A stretch of DNA of 64,000 nt from Cytobacillus suaedae (GTDB taxonomy: Bacteria > Bacillota > Bacilli > Bacillales > Bacillaceae_L). The notes below the pieces were generated by a model, which was not told the DNA's origin, searched no databases, and was given only the letters and a program-made list of their open reading frames with translations. Location of the stretch: positions 4,055,001-4,119,000 of the forward strand of contig CP063163.1 of assembly GCA_014960805.1 (NCBI GenBank), read 5' to 3'. How positions within the stretch are numbered: the first letter of the stretch is position 1; every line of letters begins with the position of its first letter. Of the stretch, positions 35,780 to 44,536 are shown piece after piece. The translations under genes and the position numbers were made by a program.

Positions 35780-36005
35780 TTATTGCTCTTCAACTGTTAC
35801 ACCTAAATTGAATAAGAATGCACCTGGTCTAACATAATAAGGAAGAACTATTGTCTGATTTGTTCCATCGACACCCAATATATTGTTTAAACGAACCCTT
35901 CTTCCTGAGTAATGATGCAAATAAAATACATATCTTCCATCTTGTAATTCACGAATTGTAGTGGTTTCCGGTCATAAGAATATTAGTATCGTCCCATTTT
36001 AAACA
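35780..36005 (-). pseudogene. 3' remnant of an unidentified surface-type protein gene
   Basis: On the minus strand the frame from about 35980 to the TAA at 35780-35782 reads TTTIRELQDGRYVFYLHHYS and ends FNLGVTVEEQ. One frame over, immediately upstream, is CLKWDDTNILMTGN. The two parts join sensibly if one frameshift is assumed. There is no start codon or ribosome site. It resembles the beta-rich end of a secreted or phage-tail-like protein; the family is unknown. Confidence 0.5.
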
Positions 36006-36248
36006 ACTGAAGGTCTATAGAAAACATAATGCTCCATTTCAACACCTTCAAATACCTAGACATTGTTTTGGTATTTTTACTCCATTTCCTATCTTTACGT
36101 TTTTAGAAATGTTAACATTCTGCTTCTAGAGAAAATTTCCCTCCTATTTTAGCACCTTTAAGTCGTGACAGAAATTCCACACCTTAGTGCCTTCTCCTAT
36201 TTTTACCTTTTCACCAATATAACTGCTCCCGAATAGGTAGTAACTCAC
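36003..36248 (-). pseudogene. Decayed wbpD-like sugar N-acetyltransferase
   Basis: Starting at a GTG at 36248 the minus strand reads SYYLFGSSYIGEKVKIGEG, then TKVWNFCHD. After a frameshift it continues KGAKIGGKFSLEA, after another NVNISKNVKIGNGVKI, and after a third FEGVEMEHYVFYRPSVV. These pieces, in order, match the left-handed beta-helix acetyltransferases of the WbpD family (typical ESSYI, KIGEGTKIWHF, KGAKIG, NISKNVKIGNGVKIQNN and YEGVEI-EDYVF-GPS-VF blocks). At least three frameshifts show it is dead. It lies directly after wbpA in transcription order. Confidence 0.72.
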
Positions 36249-36398
36249 GAGTTAAATTCCAGTCTATGTACTTATTAATCGAAAGCAAAGGCAATAAGCT
36301 ATAACGAACATCTAGTATTTATTTAGTATGTTATAATAATTAATAGTCTTCTCTAGCATTACACATCAAATACTATAAATAAACTAATTAATTAAGGA

Positions 36399-37712
36399 TT
36401 ATAATTTAATATATTTATTTTGCTTGTCCACATTTTTTAATGCATTTCGTGTATCAAAAATCACCGGACTGTGTTGTGCAATTAATTCATAATCAAAGTC
36501 AGAGTGGTCAGTAGTAACCATTACTAGATCTGAGTTTTTCAGAAGCTCTTCAGTTAGTTCAACAGTTTCTACAACACGGTTGCAAGAACGGAATGATGTT
36601 ACATAAGGATCTACTACTGAGAAATCAGCACCTTGTTTATCTAAAATATCAAGGATGTTTAACACTGGGGATTCCCTTACATCATCAATATCTTTTTTAT
36701 AAGCTACACCTAATAGAGTAATTTTCGCACCACGTAACGCTTTTCCATCTTCGTTTAAGATGTGCATTGCACGGTTAACTACGAATTCAGGCATGCCATT
36801 GTTAATTTCACCAGCAAGCTCGATTAAACGAGTGTGGTAGTTATATTCACGTGCTTTCCATGTTAAGTAGAATGGATCGATTGGAATACAGTGACCGCCT
36901 AGACCAGGACCTGGGTAGAATGCCATGAATCCGTAAGGCTTTGATTTAGCAGCATCAATTACTTCCCATACATCGATTCCCATTTTGTCACAAAGAATTG
37001 CCATTTCGTTTGCTAATGCAATGTTAATATGACGGAACGTATTTTCGAAGATTTTTTCCATTTCCGCAACAGCTGGACTTGAAACTTCATGTACATCTCC
37101 CTCTAACACACTACGGTATAGCGATGCTGCCACTTTTGTACAATTATCAGTAATACCACCAACAACTTTGGGTGTATTTTTTGTTTTAAATTGTTTGTTA
37201 CCTGGATCTACACGCTCTGGTGAGTAGGCAACGAATACAGATTCACCAGTTACTAACCCTTTAGCTTCTAATGCCGGACGTACGATTTCTTCAGTAGTAC
37301 CAGGGTAAGTTGTAGATTCTAAAACAACAAGCATTCCCTCATGTGCATACTTTGCAATTTCAGTTGCAGAGCTTTTTACATATGAAGTATCTGGTTGTTG
37401 ATAAATATCAAGTGGTGTTGGCACACAAATTGCCACTGCATCCACATCAGCAATACGAGCATAATCAGTTGTTGCAACTAGCTGACCGCTTTTAATCATT
37501 TGGCTTAAATCTTCGTTCACAACATCACCGATATAGTTAATACCCATATTCACTTGTTCTACACGGCTTTCTTGTACGTCAAAACCAATTACTTTGTAGC
37601 CTGCTTTCGCTTTTTCAACAGCTAATGGTAAACCTACATAACCTAGTCCTACTACACCGATAACTGCTTCTTTATTTTCAATTTTAGATTGTAATAATCT
37701 CAAAAACTCCAA
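36399..37712 (-). CDS. wbpA: UDP-N-acetyl-D-glucosamine 6-dehydrogenase (WbpA-type)
   Basis: It starts with TTG at 37712, with AAGGGTGA upstream. The 437-residue enzyme has an N-terminal Rossmann fold (GVVGLGYVGLPLA, ~19-31), a central helical dimer region and the catalytic Cys275 in GPGLGGHCIPIDP, then a C-terminal UDP-binding domain (~310-437). The NAD-dependent double oxidation gives UDP-GlcNAcA (or UDP-ManNAcA if the substrate were UDP-ManNAc), a precursor of uronic acid residues in wall polysaccharides. It is intact, while wbpD next to it is decayed and a second wbpA copy at 39195 is a fragment. The uronate family call is strong; the substrate choice is inferred. Confidence 0.9.
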   Translation of the reverse strand: MEFLRLLQSKIENKEAVIGVVGLGYVGLPLAVEKAKAGYKVIGFDVQESRVEQVNMGINYIGDVVNEDLSQMIKSGQLVATTDYARIADVDAVAICVPTPLDIYQQPDTSYVKSSATEIAKYAHEGMLVVLESTTYPGTTEEIVRPALEAKGLVTGESVFVAYSPERVDPGNKQFKTKNTPKVVGGITDNCTKVAASLYRSVLEGDVHEVSSPAVAEMEKIFENTFRHINIALANEMAILCDKMGIDVWEVIDAAKSKPYGFMAFYPGPGLGGHCIPIDPFYLTWKAREYNYHTRLIELAGEINNGMPEFVVNRAMHILNEDGKALRGAKITLLGVAYKKDIDDVRESPVLNILDILDKQGADFSVVDPYVTSFRSCNRVVETVELTEELLKNSDLVMVTTDHSDFDYELIAQHSPVIFDTRNALKNVDKQNKYIKL

Positions 37713-37929
37713 CCTTGATCACCCTTATTAAAAGATTTAACAAATGTATTACTATTATCTATATAGTAATTATAGCCTAAAAAAGAATCCTAGTTTTTCT
37801 TGGACATCTTTGTTTAATTTAAATTAGTTCAAAATTTATTATACAAAACACATTACAAGCACTCTGTACTCCAGTATCGATAAGATTAAAACTTAAAACT
37901 TAAGTTAATATTTTAGAATTGTTTTAGTA

Positions 37930-38844
37930 TCATCTCTTATATTTAATTTTTCTAATTACCCTTTCAGTAACCCAAGATAAATCTAACTTTGCTAGATATG
38001 TTGGAGAGGCATAGTGATTGTCCTTTTTCTCTAATAGATACTCAAGTATTTTACCTGCAGGTACAAACCACCCATCTCTATTTGATAGTTCTTTTATTTT
38101 TTGTTCAAACTCTGCGTCAATTTTACCATTCTTTATAAAGCCATCTGTAAAATGAGTATATATGATACAACATCCTTTTTCTTCTTCAAGCTTATCTAAA
38201 TTCTCTTTTGATAGTAGGTCATTAAATTCCTGAACGGTATGGGCATCTGAAGAACTAAACCAATAATTTGAATATTTTTCTTTTGATTTAACCTTATAAG
38301 GCATCTTAGAATCATATTTAAGGGTATTTATCCCAGTAAAAACATGATTTCTAATATATTTTATATGCTTTTTAGATGCATCTCCCCAAAAAAACTCTGA
38401 ACTTTCATCCTCTCCAAAATAACTTCTTTTTTCACCATATAGTATCTTTACAAGTTTGTTAATTATAGTGAAACGTTTGTCACCCCAATAAATATTATCT
38501 TTATTACTTGCATGGTTGATTTGCATTCTAGGATAATAGCCTAGTAATCTATTAAAATCATCTAATCCTTCTAATATTTCTTTTCTTGTAAAGTCTCCAG
38601 AACCAACATTATGAAGGGCAATTTCAAAACCAATTTCCTCTAAGTCTTTTACAAATTGAAGATAATTAGGATCAGATAGGCTTTGCCCAGTATAAGAATC
38701 TCTAGGTGGATAGACCCAAACTGTCTTAGTAGTATAAAGACCTAATTCACCCAGTAAATCATATATAGGACCGACATTTTCTACGGTACTGTTGTCTGTA
38801 TCATCTATTATAGTAAAAGCAAACTTCTTATTCTCCGGCCACAC
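37930..38844 (-). CDS. Polysaccharide deacetylase-like protein in glycan locus
   Basis: GTG start at 38844 after AGAGGGTGAATAGTT. The 304-residue cytosolic-looking product begins FAFTIIDDTDNSTVENVGPI, resembling the first Asp motif of NodB-fold proteins, then has FEIALHNVGSGDFTR (second motif, His present) and later CCIIYTHFTDG with another His. The HxxxH metal motif is not in its standard form, so activity may differ from chitin-type deacetylases. It is flanked on both sides by gene remnants and is more AT-rich than wbpA, suggesting it was brought in by exchange. Its job in the polysaccharide pathway is uncertain. Confidence 0.6.
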   Translation of the reverse strand: MWPENKKFAFTIIDDTDNSTVENVGPIYDLLGELGLYTTKTVWVYPPRDSYTGQSLSDPNYLQFVKDLEEIGFEIALHNVGSGDFTRKEILEGLDDFNRLLGYYPRMQINHASNKDNIYWGDKRFTIINKLVKILYGEKRSYFGEDESSEFFWGDASKKHIKYIRNHVFTGINTLKYDSKMPYKVKSKEKYSNYWFSSSDAHTVQEFNDLLSKENLDKLEEEKGCCIIYTHFTDGFIKNGKIDAEFEQKIKELSNRDGWFVPAGKILEYLLEKKDNHYASPTYLAKLDLSWVTERVIRKIKYKR

Positions 38845-38989
38845 AACTATTCACCCTCTAAACTAAAAGTGTATTATAAAAATATAGCTCCTACAGCTAT
38901 ATTTCAACTTCAACATTGCATTTCATAAAAAACCACATAATTTATTAAATTTAAGGTACTAACACTATTTTATTAGATATATTTAATCA

Positions 38990-39185
38990 TAATACTTATT
39001 ATAATCCCAAACTGTATTATTAACATACCTGTTTAATCCCTTGTTCAAAAGTATATATTGGTACCTATCATAGGTCTTTATTGACATTTGCATCCAAGAC
39101 TATCTATTACAAAAGTGATCAACTTATCACTTTTTCCTAATAATTCTAGTATGTTTCCTGCAACCTCGTTATTCTTTTTTTAATT
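38990..39185 (-). pseudogene. Remnant of an RmlB-like NDP-sugar dehydratase C-terminus
   Basis: The minus strand reads NNEVAGNILELLGKSDKLIT then FVIDSLG, followed after frame changes by IYTFEQGIKQ and NNTVWDYNKYYD. This order fits the end of dTDP-glucose 4,6-dehydratases (TN-EV-x-x-IL-x-LLGK then LITFV-D-x-x-G ... YTFEEG ... W). No intact counterpart occurs in the window. Confidence 0.5.
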
Positions 39186-39194
39186 ATTACCACT

Positions 39195-39562
39195 GATGTT
39201 ACCTGGTTCAACACGCTCAGGTGAGTGGGCAACTAAAACAGTATCACCAGTCTTTAAACCCTTAGCTTCTAAAGATGGACGTACGATTTATTAAGTTGTC
39301 CAGGACATGTTTTAGATTCTAAAACAACAAGCATTCCCTCATGTGCATACTTAGCAATTTCAGGTGCAGATTTCTTTACATAAGAGGTATCAGGTTGTTG
39401 AACAATATCAAGTCGCTACTGCATCAACATCAGCAATACGTGCATAATCAGTTGTTGCAACAAGTTGACCACTTTTAATCATTTGGCGTAAATCTTCATT
39501 TACAACAGCAACGAAATAGTTACTTCCATATTCACTTGTTCTACACGGCTTTCTTGCACACA
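39195..39562 (-). pseudogene. Fragment of a second wbpA copy
   Basis: The DNA matches 37198-37575 of the intact wbpA at high identity over its whole length, for example the shared GATTCTAAAACAACAAGCAT and CATTCCCTCATGTGCATACT. It has several indels, including loss of about 25 bases around 39415, and frameshifts. It is the same strand and order as the intact copy but covers only about residues 45-170. It marks a duplication or recombination scar. Confidence 0.85.
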
Positions 39563-39575
39563 TTTATTATAATGA

Positions 39576-41123
39576 CTACTTTAAAAATACAAGACTTGAA
39601 ATTTTTGTTCTTATTAAGTTAATTATTATATTGTCGAATAAGAAAAAGTTAATAATTAATACAAAACCACCCGATAGAACAGCAAATATCAATGTCTCTA
39701 TGAGTGAAAAGCCAAAGATAATTGTTATATATTTACTTAAATAAGCAATTCCTAGTGAAAATATAAAAGGTAAAAATGTGTAGCCAATCAACCAACGTAT
39801 TGTGTCATTCCCTATATAATTGTAATGTATATAACTTAAATAAATGATAGTTAGTACCGTCATTAAAATACACCATGATATTGCAGCACCAAAAATACCA
39901 AACTTACTTACGAGAATAGGTGTGACAATTAGCGTATACGGGATGCTAGAAATACCTAAAACATTATTGATTTTTGTATTTCCTCTTGATAACAAATACT
40001 CATAAGAAATAATTTGCAGGGCAGCGAATGTACTACCTATAACGACATAAAAAGCTGCACTTCTTGCTATATTTGATAAAATTTGATTCCCTGTCCATAC
40101 CAAAAGTAATTCATATGCATACACTGCTACAAATGTTCCGATACATATGACAGTTATTCCAGCTATTCGATTTAAATTAATATAGCTTTCTTTTTGCATC
40201 TTTATATCATTTGTACTAAAATACATCGTTAACTTTGAAAAAGCAGCAGTTGCAATTGCTGTTGAAATAATTGAAGTAAGTTGCCCTAAAGAATAGGTCA
40301 AAAAATAAGCACCTACTTCTAATAGAGATAGTAACTTACTTACAACAATTTTATCTAATTGTGAATTTAGAGTGTATACCAAAGAAACTAGGAAAAGTCC
40401 GAATGCAAACTCCTTAATTTCTTTAAGGTTAGTAATGTCTGCCAAACTCCATTTTAGTGGAGTATTACCTTCAAGTAATTTTATAACACTAATTCTCACT
40501 AGCATTAAAAAAAACAAATCTACTATTATGTGCCAAATATAAAATAAGCGAATATCTTCTTTAATTAACCACAGGACAATTATAACGCCTAAATTCTTAG
40601 CTATAGACCATCCAACTAAATACATATTAGCTTTAACCTGATACTCTAATCCTAACAACCCTCCTATATAAAGGTATGATAAGATTTGAAGTGAGATAGT
40701 TACACCCATTAGTCGTATAGTAACAATAACTGTTTGCTTATCAAGAGATCCTATATTTAACCAGTGTTCAGCTAAAGCCTCAGCTCCAAGAAAGCATATT
40801 ATTATTATTAAAAAGGTTATACCAAAATAAACAACCTCTACTGAACGTAACATTTTATATTTTTTCAGCCTAATTTCATCATTATCTTCACCCGAAGCAA
40901 ATTCCCTTCGAAGTGTTTTTGAGAGACCAAGTCCTAGTAAATTCATTACAGTATATAATGTTGCATAAAATGTAACTAAACCATATGCCTCTTCACCTAA
41001 GAAATAAATATAAAGAGGAATAAATAAATATATTGAAAACATACTCCATAGTCTTCCAAAAAGATTAGCTACTACATTAGCAGACATTCTATTTCTGTTT
41101 CTATTCATTGAACGCCCCAACAT
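39576..41123 (-). CDS. wzx: Wzx-type polysaccharide flippase
   Basis: The 515-residue integral membrane protein has about 12-14 hydrophobic segments, beginning near residue 18 (FGRLWSMFSIYLFIPLYIYF), and matches the polysaccharide transporter (MATE-like) superfamily in size and pattern (GLSKTLRREFASG in the first cytosolic loop). AAAGGATTTTT precedes the ATG. It would flip lipid-linked oligosaccharide repeats across the membrane. It is the last intact gene of the main locus before the remnant-rich region. Substrate is not readable. Confidence 0.85.
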   Translation of the reverse strand: MLGRSMNRNRNRMSANVVANLFGRLWSMFSIYLFIPLYIYFLGEEAYGLVTFYATLYTVMNLLGLGLSKTLRREFASGEDNDEIRLKKYKMLRSVEVVYFGITFLIIIICFLGAEALAEHWLNIGSLDKQTVIVTIRLMGVTISLQILSYLYIGGLLGLEYQVKANMYLVGWSIAKNLGVIIVLWLIKEDIRLFYIWHIIVDLFFLMLVRISVIKLLEGNTPLKWSLADITNLKEIKEFAFGLFLVSLVYTLNSQLDKIVVSKLLSLLEVGAYFLTYSLGQLTSIISTAIATAAFSKLTMYFSTNDIKMQKESYINLNRIAGITVICIGTFVAVYAYELLLVWTGNQILSNIARSAAFYVVIGSTFAALQIISYEYLLSRGNTKINNVLGISSIPYTLIVTPILVSKFGIFGAAISWCILMTVLTIIYLSYIHYNYIGNDTIRWLIGYTFLPFIFSLGIAYLSKYITIIFGFSLIETLIFAVLSGGFVLIINFFLFDNIIINLIRTKISSLVFLK

Positions 41124-41271
41124 AAAAATCCTTTCTTACTGTAATAATGTGTTAGCTATCGAATAATTAAAGGAATAAATGTGAACAGACAATTATTAAC
41201 TTAATATAAAACACTTATTTCTCTTCTCTTCAAAGTAACTATTTCCTTATATCTTTAAGATTCAAACTACA

Positions 41272-42411
41272 CTAGTTCTTATTACAACTTAGCAATTTGT
41301 CAACTACTTTTGATGCTTCATCAGTTGAAGATATATTTTTATATACTAAATCTGATGACCAACCAATTCTAGTTGTAATTATATTTTTTATATATCGCTT
41401 AAGCCTAATAGTGAAGATTTTTGCTTTATAATTATAGTATTTAATTTTCCTCAAAGAACTCCCCTTCAAATAGGGGCTTAGCATATTTTTATATTCGGAA
41501 TTAAAAGAAGAAAACATAGCATAGTGATATAAATAGTTGAAATTTTCGATTAGATCTTCGCGCCCCATAGCACGTAAAGCTTTTAAGGCTGACTCTGCAT
41601 AAATAGTTGGGCCTGTCCAAATCATGGGGATATCAGATTCCCATTTTTCTTCAATATCATTAGGCAGCCAACTTAAACCCTTTAAATTATTTTTATGTTG
41701 ATGTCTAGCACCTTTTCCTCCTGCACTTACATATGCCTGGCCAGAAAAAGTATAGGGTGCATCAACATAAATGTGTGATTTAACAATTAAACTCAATGCT
41801 ATTGCAATAGCCATATCCGGACTAGCACCGGGGAAGTAGGTATTACACCTATCAAAAATTTTATCAAGTGTTGTTCTTTTGACTATACCATGATATATCT
41901 CTGGGAGTTTTAATAGAGATGTAGCACCTTGTCTCAAGCATTTTTTTAACTCTTCTTCAGGATCAATAGTAATAATTTTGCCTGTAAACTTAGGTACTGT
42001 TAAACTAGGTATTTTATGAGCACGAAATTCCATATCTGGCCAATTATATTTAGCCTTATTAAATATGGCTGACTCTATATCTTTCTCAATCATATATTCA
42101 ACTATCTCAACTATTTTAGAAGAAATAGTGTCATCATCACCAATCATGCAAACATAATTTCCTGATGAATTTTGAATACCTTTACTGAAATTATCTGATA
42201 CTGTCATATGATCCTTATAATAACAATATTTAATATGTTCTGAATAACCTTTACCAAGAAAGTCGAGAATTTCCTCATTATTATCAGAGTTATCCTGTAT
42301 TATTAATTCGACTTCTCCATTATCCAATGAATCATTAAAAGTTTTAATAATAGATTTTAAATAAGTATATCTGTTTTTAGTAGGCACTATTAAGCTTAAT
42401 ATATAACTCAT
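41272..42411 (-). CDS. Family 2 glycosyltransferase
   Basis: The start is ATG at 42411, since GGAGGAAAA lies immediately upstream; a TTG at 42423 would overlap that site. The 379-residue protein opens with SYILSLIVPTKNRYTYLKSI and carries a DDD metal motif in VCMIGDDDTISSKIV (~95), both typical of GT-A family 2 enzymes. A basic C-terminal tail may touch the membrane. It should add one sugar to the lipid-linked repeat unit. Donor and acceptor are unknown. Confidence 0.83.
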   Translation of the reverse strand: MSYILSLIVPTKNRYTYLKSIIKTFNDSLDNGEVELIIQDNSDNNEEILDFLGKGYSEHIKYCYYKDHMTVSDNFSKGIQNSSGNYVCMIGDDDTISSKIVEIVEYMIEKDIESAIFNKAKYNWPDMEFRAHKIPSLTVPKFTGKIITIDPEEELKKCLRQGATSLLKLPEIYHGIVKRTTLDKIFDRCNTYFPGASPDMAIAIALSLIVKSHIYVDAPYTFSGQAYVSAGGKGARHQHKNNLKGLSWLPNDIEEKWESDIPMIWTGPTIYAESALKALRAMGREDLIENFNYLYHYAMFSSFNSEYKNMLSPYLKGSSLRKIKYYNYKAKIFTIRLKRYIKNIITTRIGWSSDLVYKNISSTDEASKVVDKLLSCNKN

Positions 42412-42535
42412 TTTTTCCTCCAATTAGATAAAAACTAGGAAAATAAATCTTAATTAACCTTTAGAATTTTTATAACACAAAAGCTAAAATGTCTTTCAAA
42501 ATAAATGAAAGACATTTAAATTATTCAAGCTTCTT

Positions 42536-43423
42536 TCATTTTTTTTCTTTCGCAGGTACTCCAAAAGCAAGAGTGTTATCACTTACATTACGTGTGACAA
42601 CACTACCGATACCAATCAAAGCACTTTTTCCTACAACAACATTATTTAGAATAGATGAGTTAACCCCTATCCAAGCTCCGTCCTCTAATACTGATGAACC
42701 ACATAATATTGCGCCAGCTGTGATTACTACGTTTTTTCCAACATTACAATTATGTGCAACATGTACTAAATTATCTATCTTGGTATTTTCACCAACTGTT
42801 GTTGTCCCCTCTAACAAGCTATTACATACAGTTGTATTATCTCCAATAAATACATTTGTATGAATATGCGTACCACCAACATGTCTTATAGCAGTTGGAG
42901 TGCCGTTAATTTGTATTACTTGAAATCCTTCTGATCCAACTACAGAGTTACAACCAATAGTAACGTTATTCTCTATTATACTTCCTCTTTTAACAATACT
43001 CTTAGGCCCAACTGTTACGTTGTCACCAATAATAACTCCATCATCAATAAATGCAGTAGGATGAATGAAACAGTTTACTCCAATTTTAGATATAAAGTTA
43101 AATTTGTTATAGAAGTCTAAATTGTTATATAGGTAATCGTGCAATCTATAAAAATCCACTTCGGGAGTTTCTGTGATAAAAAATACAATATCTCGATTTA
43201 TATTTTTATATGTTTCATATAATTCATTGGTTACAAATAATGAAGAGATTGATAAGTTTTCTGATACCGTATTAATATATTTCTCACTAGTTACATATGA
43301 AATTACTTTTTTATATAAGGATTCTCGATTACACAAGTTCAATCCATTAATGATGTGATCTTCTCCTAAGTAATCTATTCCTAATATATTTGATATCTCA
43401 TTAATGCTTATTTGTCTTTCCAT
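42536..43423 (-). CDS. LpxD-like hexapeptide sugar acyltransferase
   Basis: The 295-residue product has an N-terminal domain like the uridine-binding domain of LpxD (MERQISINEISNILGIDYLG, ~1-100), a left-handed beta-helix (~105-270; repeated IGDNVTVGPKSIVKRGSII type hexads) and the HVAHNCNVGKNVVITAGAIL block containing the probable catalytic His. Gram-positive bacteria lack lipid A, so the acceptor is more likely the 4-amino sugar nucleotide made by the neighbouring dehydratase and aminotransferase, with acetyl-CoA or another short acyl donor. It is the fourth gene of that branch. Confidence 0.8.
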   Translation of the reverse strand: MERQISINEISNILGIDYLGEDHIINGLNLCNRESLYKKVISYVTSEKYINTVSENLSISSLFVTNELYETYKNINRDIVFFITETPEVDFYRLHDYLYNNLDFYNKFNFISKIGVNCFIHPTAFIDDGVIIGDNVTVGPKSIVKRGSIIENNVTIGCNSVVGSEGFQVIQINGTPTAIRHVGGTHIHTNVFIGDNTTVCNSLLEGTTTVGENTKIDNLVHVAHNCNVGKNVVITAGAILCGSSVLEDGAWIGVNSSILNNVVVGKSALIGIGSVVTRNVSDNTLAFGVPAKEKK

Positions 43424-43479
43424 TTAGTAGACCTCTCTTTTAAGAACTTAGTGGTAAAGTAGTATTAATTTAAATTGCT

Positions 43480-44532
43480 CTATTTCGCAAACCACCAACC
43501 ACTCGGTATGGCCACAAAGCTTTTATAAAAATCATTTACTCCTATTAATTGCTTCTTATCACCGAAGACACTATAAATATTATTATTAATATGAACCCCA
43601 GAGGCATAGTATCCGTTATCGCGAAATAACTTAATTGTTTCCCTTTTATTTTGAGCTAGCAAACCGAAAACCCAGTAATTTGGTAATACATCTTTTCTAA
43701 AAATAATTTTTAAATCTTTATTCTCTGCCAATTCTTCATTCCACTTTTTTGCATTTGATCTTTGTTGAGTGATCAATTCATTTACATGTTTCATTTGTTG
43801 AATGCCTATATAACTGTTTATATCACTCATTGTTCCGTTATATCCTATTAGTGAAATATCACATTTTGGACTTATTTCACCTAGTTCGTCCCTAAAAATG
43901 CTCCTATCTATACCTGAGTCTCTAACAATCTTGCTTTTTTCATATAAGAATTTATCCTTAAATACAATTGCTCCACCATCAATTGTGTTGGGAGTTCTTA
44001 CTGCTCCAAAAGAAAATATAGTAATATCAGAACCACAATTTCCTAGTTTATTCCCCTTATATTCACTCCCAAATGCCTCTATTCCATCATCTATAATTGG
44101 AATATCATATTGTTTACCAATTGAATTGATTTCATCGATATAACCTAGATATCCACAGTAATGATTGTGAATTATTGCTTTAGTCTTTGATGTGATTTTC
44201 TCCCTAACGCTTTCAGGATCTAGTGTTCCCGTATTAGGATCTATATCAGCCCAAATGACCTTAACCCCTAAAGATGCAAGTGGTTGTGTAGAAACTAAAC
44301 ATGCCATCGGAGAGGTAATAATTTCATCTCCAAAACCAATATCTAGAACAGATAAAACTACTAGAATAGCCGTATTAAAAGTATTTGTAATTATAATTTG
44401 ATTAGAACCTAAAAATTTTCCTAGTTCTTCTTCGAATGTCTTTCCATTTTGTCCATATGACAGATTACCAGAATTCAATATTTCATTTAAAGCTGGAAGT
44501 GGAGGCATATATGGTTTATAAAGAGGTATCAC
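43480..44532 (-). CDS. DegT/DnrJ-family protein with Arg in place of the PLP lysine
   Basis: GTG start at 44532. The 350-residue protein aligns along its length with 44537 and other DegT aminotransferases, and keeps the PLP-contacting Asp in PIIDDGIEAFGSEYKG. At the Schiff-base position the family has FS-x-x-x-x-K; here the segment is FSFGAVRTPNTIDGG with Arg179. The DNA codon is clearly AGA. It also lacks the last ~12 residues of its neighbour. Without Lys it cannot form the usual internal aldimine, so it may be a regulatory or heteromeric partner of 44537, or catalyse another step. It starts 4 bases from the end of 44537. Confidence 0.85.
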   Translation of the reverse strand: MIPLYKPYMPPLPALNEILNSGNLSYGQNGKTFEEELGKFLGSNQIIITNTFNTAILVVLSVLDIGFGDEIITSPMACLVSTQPLASLGVKVIWADIDPNTGTLDPESVREKITSKTKAIIHNHYCGYLGYIDEINSIGKQYDIPIIDDGIEAFGSEYKGNKLGNCGSDITIFSFGAVRTPNTIDGGAIVFKDKFLYEKSKIVRDSGIDRSIFRDELGEISPKCDISLIGYNGTMSDINSYIGIQQMKHVNELITQQRSNAKKWNEELAENKDLKIIFRKDVLPNYWVFGLLAQNKRETIKLFRDNGYYASGVHINNNIYSVFGDKKQLIGVNDFYKSFVAIPSGWWFAK

Positions 44533-44536
44533 TCTA

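Noticed and set aside
39195-39562. A functional second UDP-sugar dehydrogenase
   Set aside because: It covers only the N-terminal third, with several indels and no start codon.
42536-43423. Lipid A biosynthesis (LpxD)
   Set aside because: All other features are Gram-positive, and no other lpx gene is present; neighbours point to sugar nucleotide acylation.
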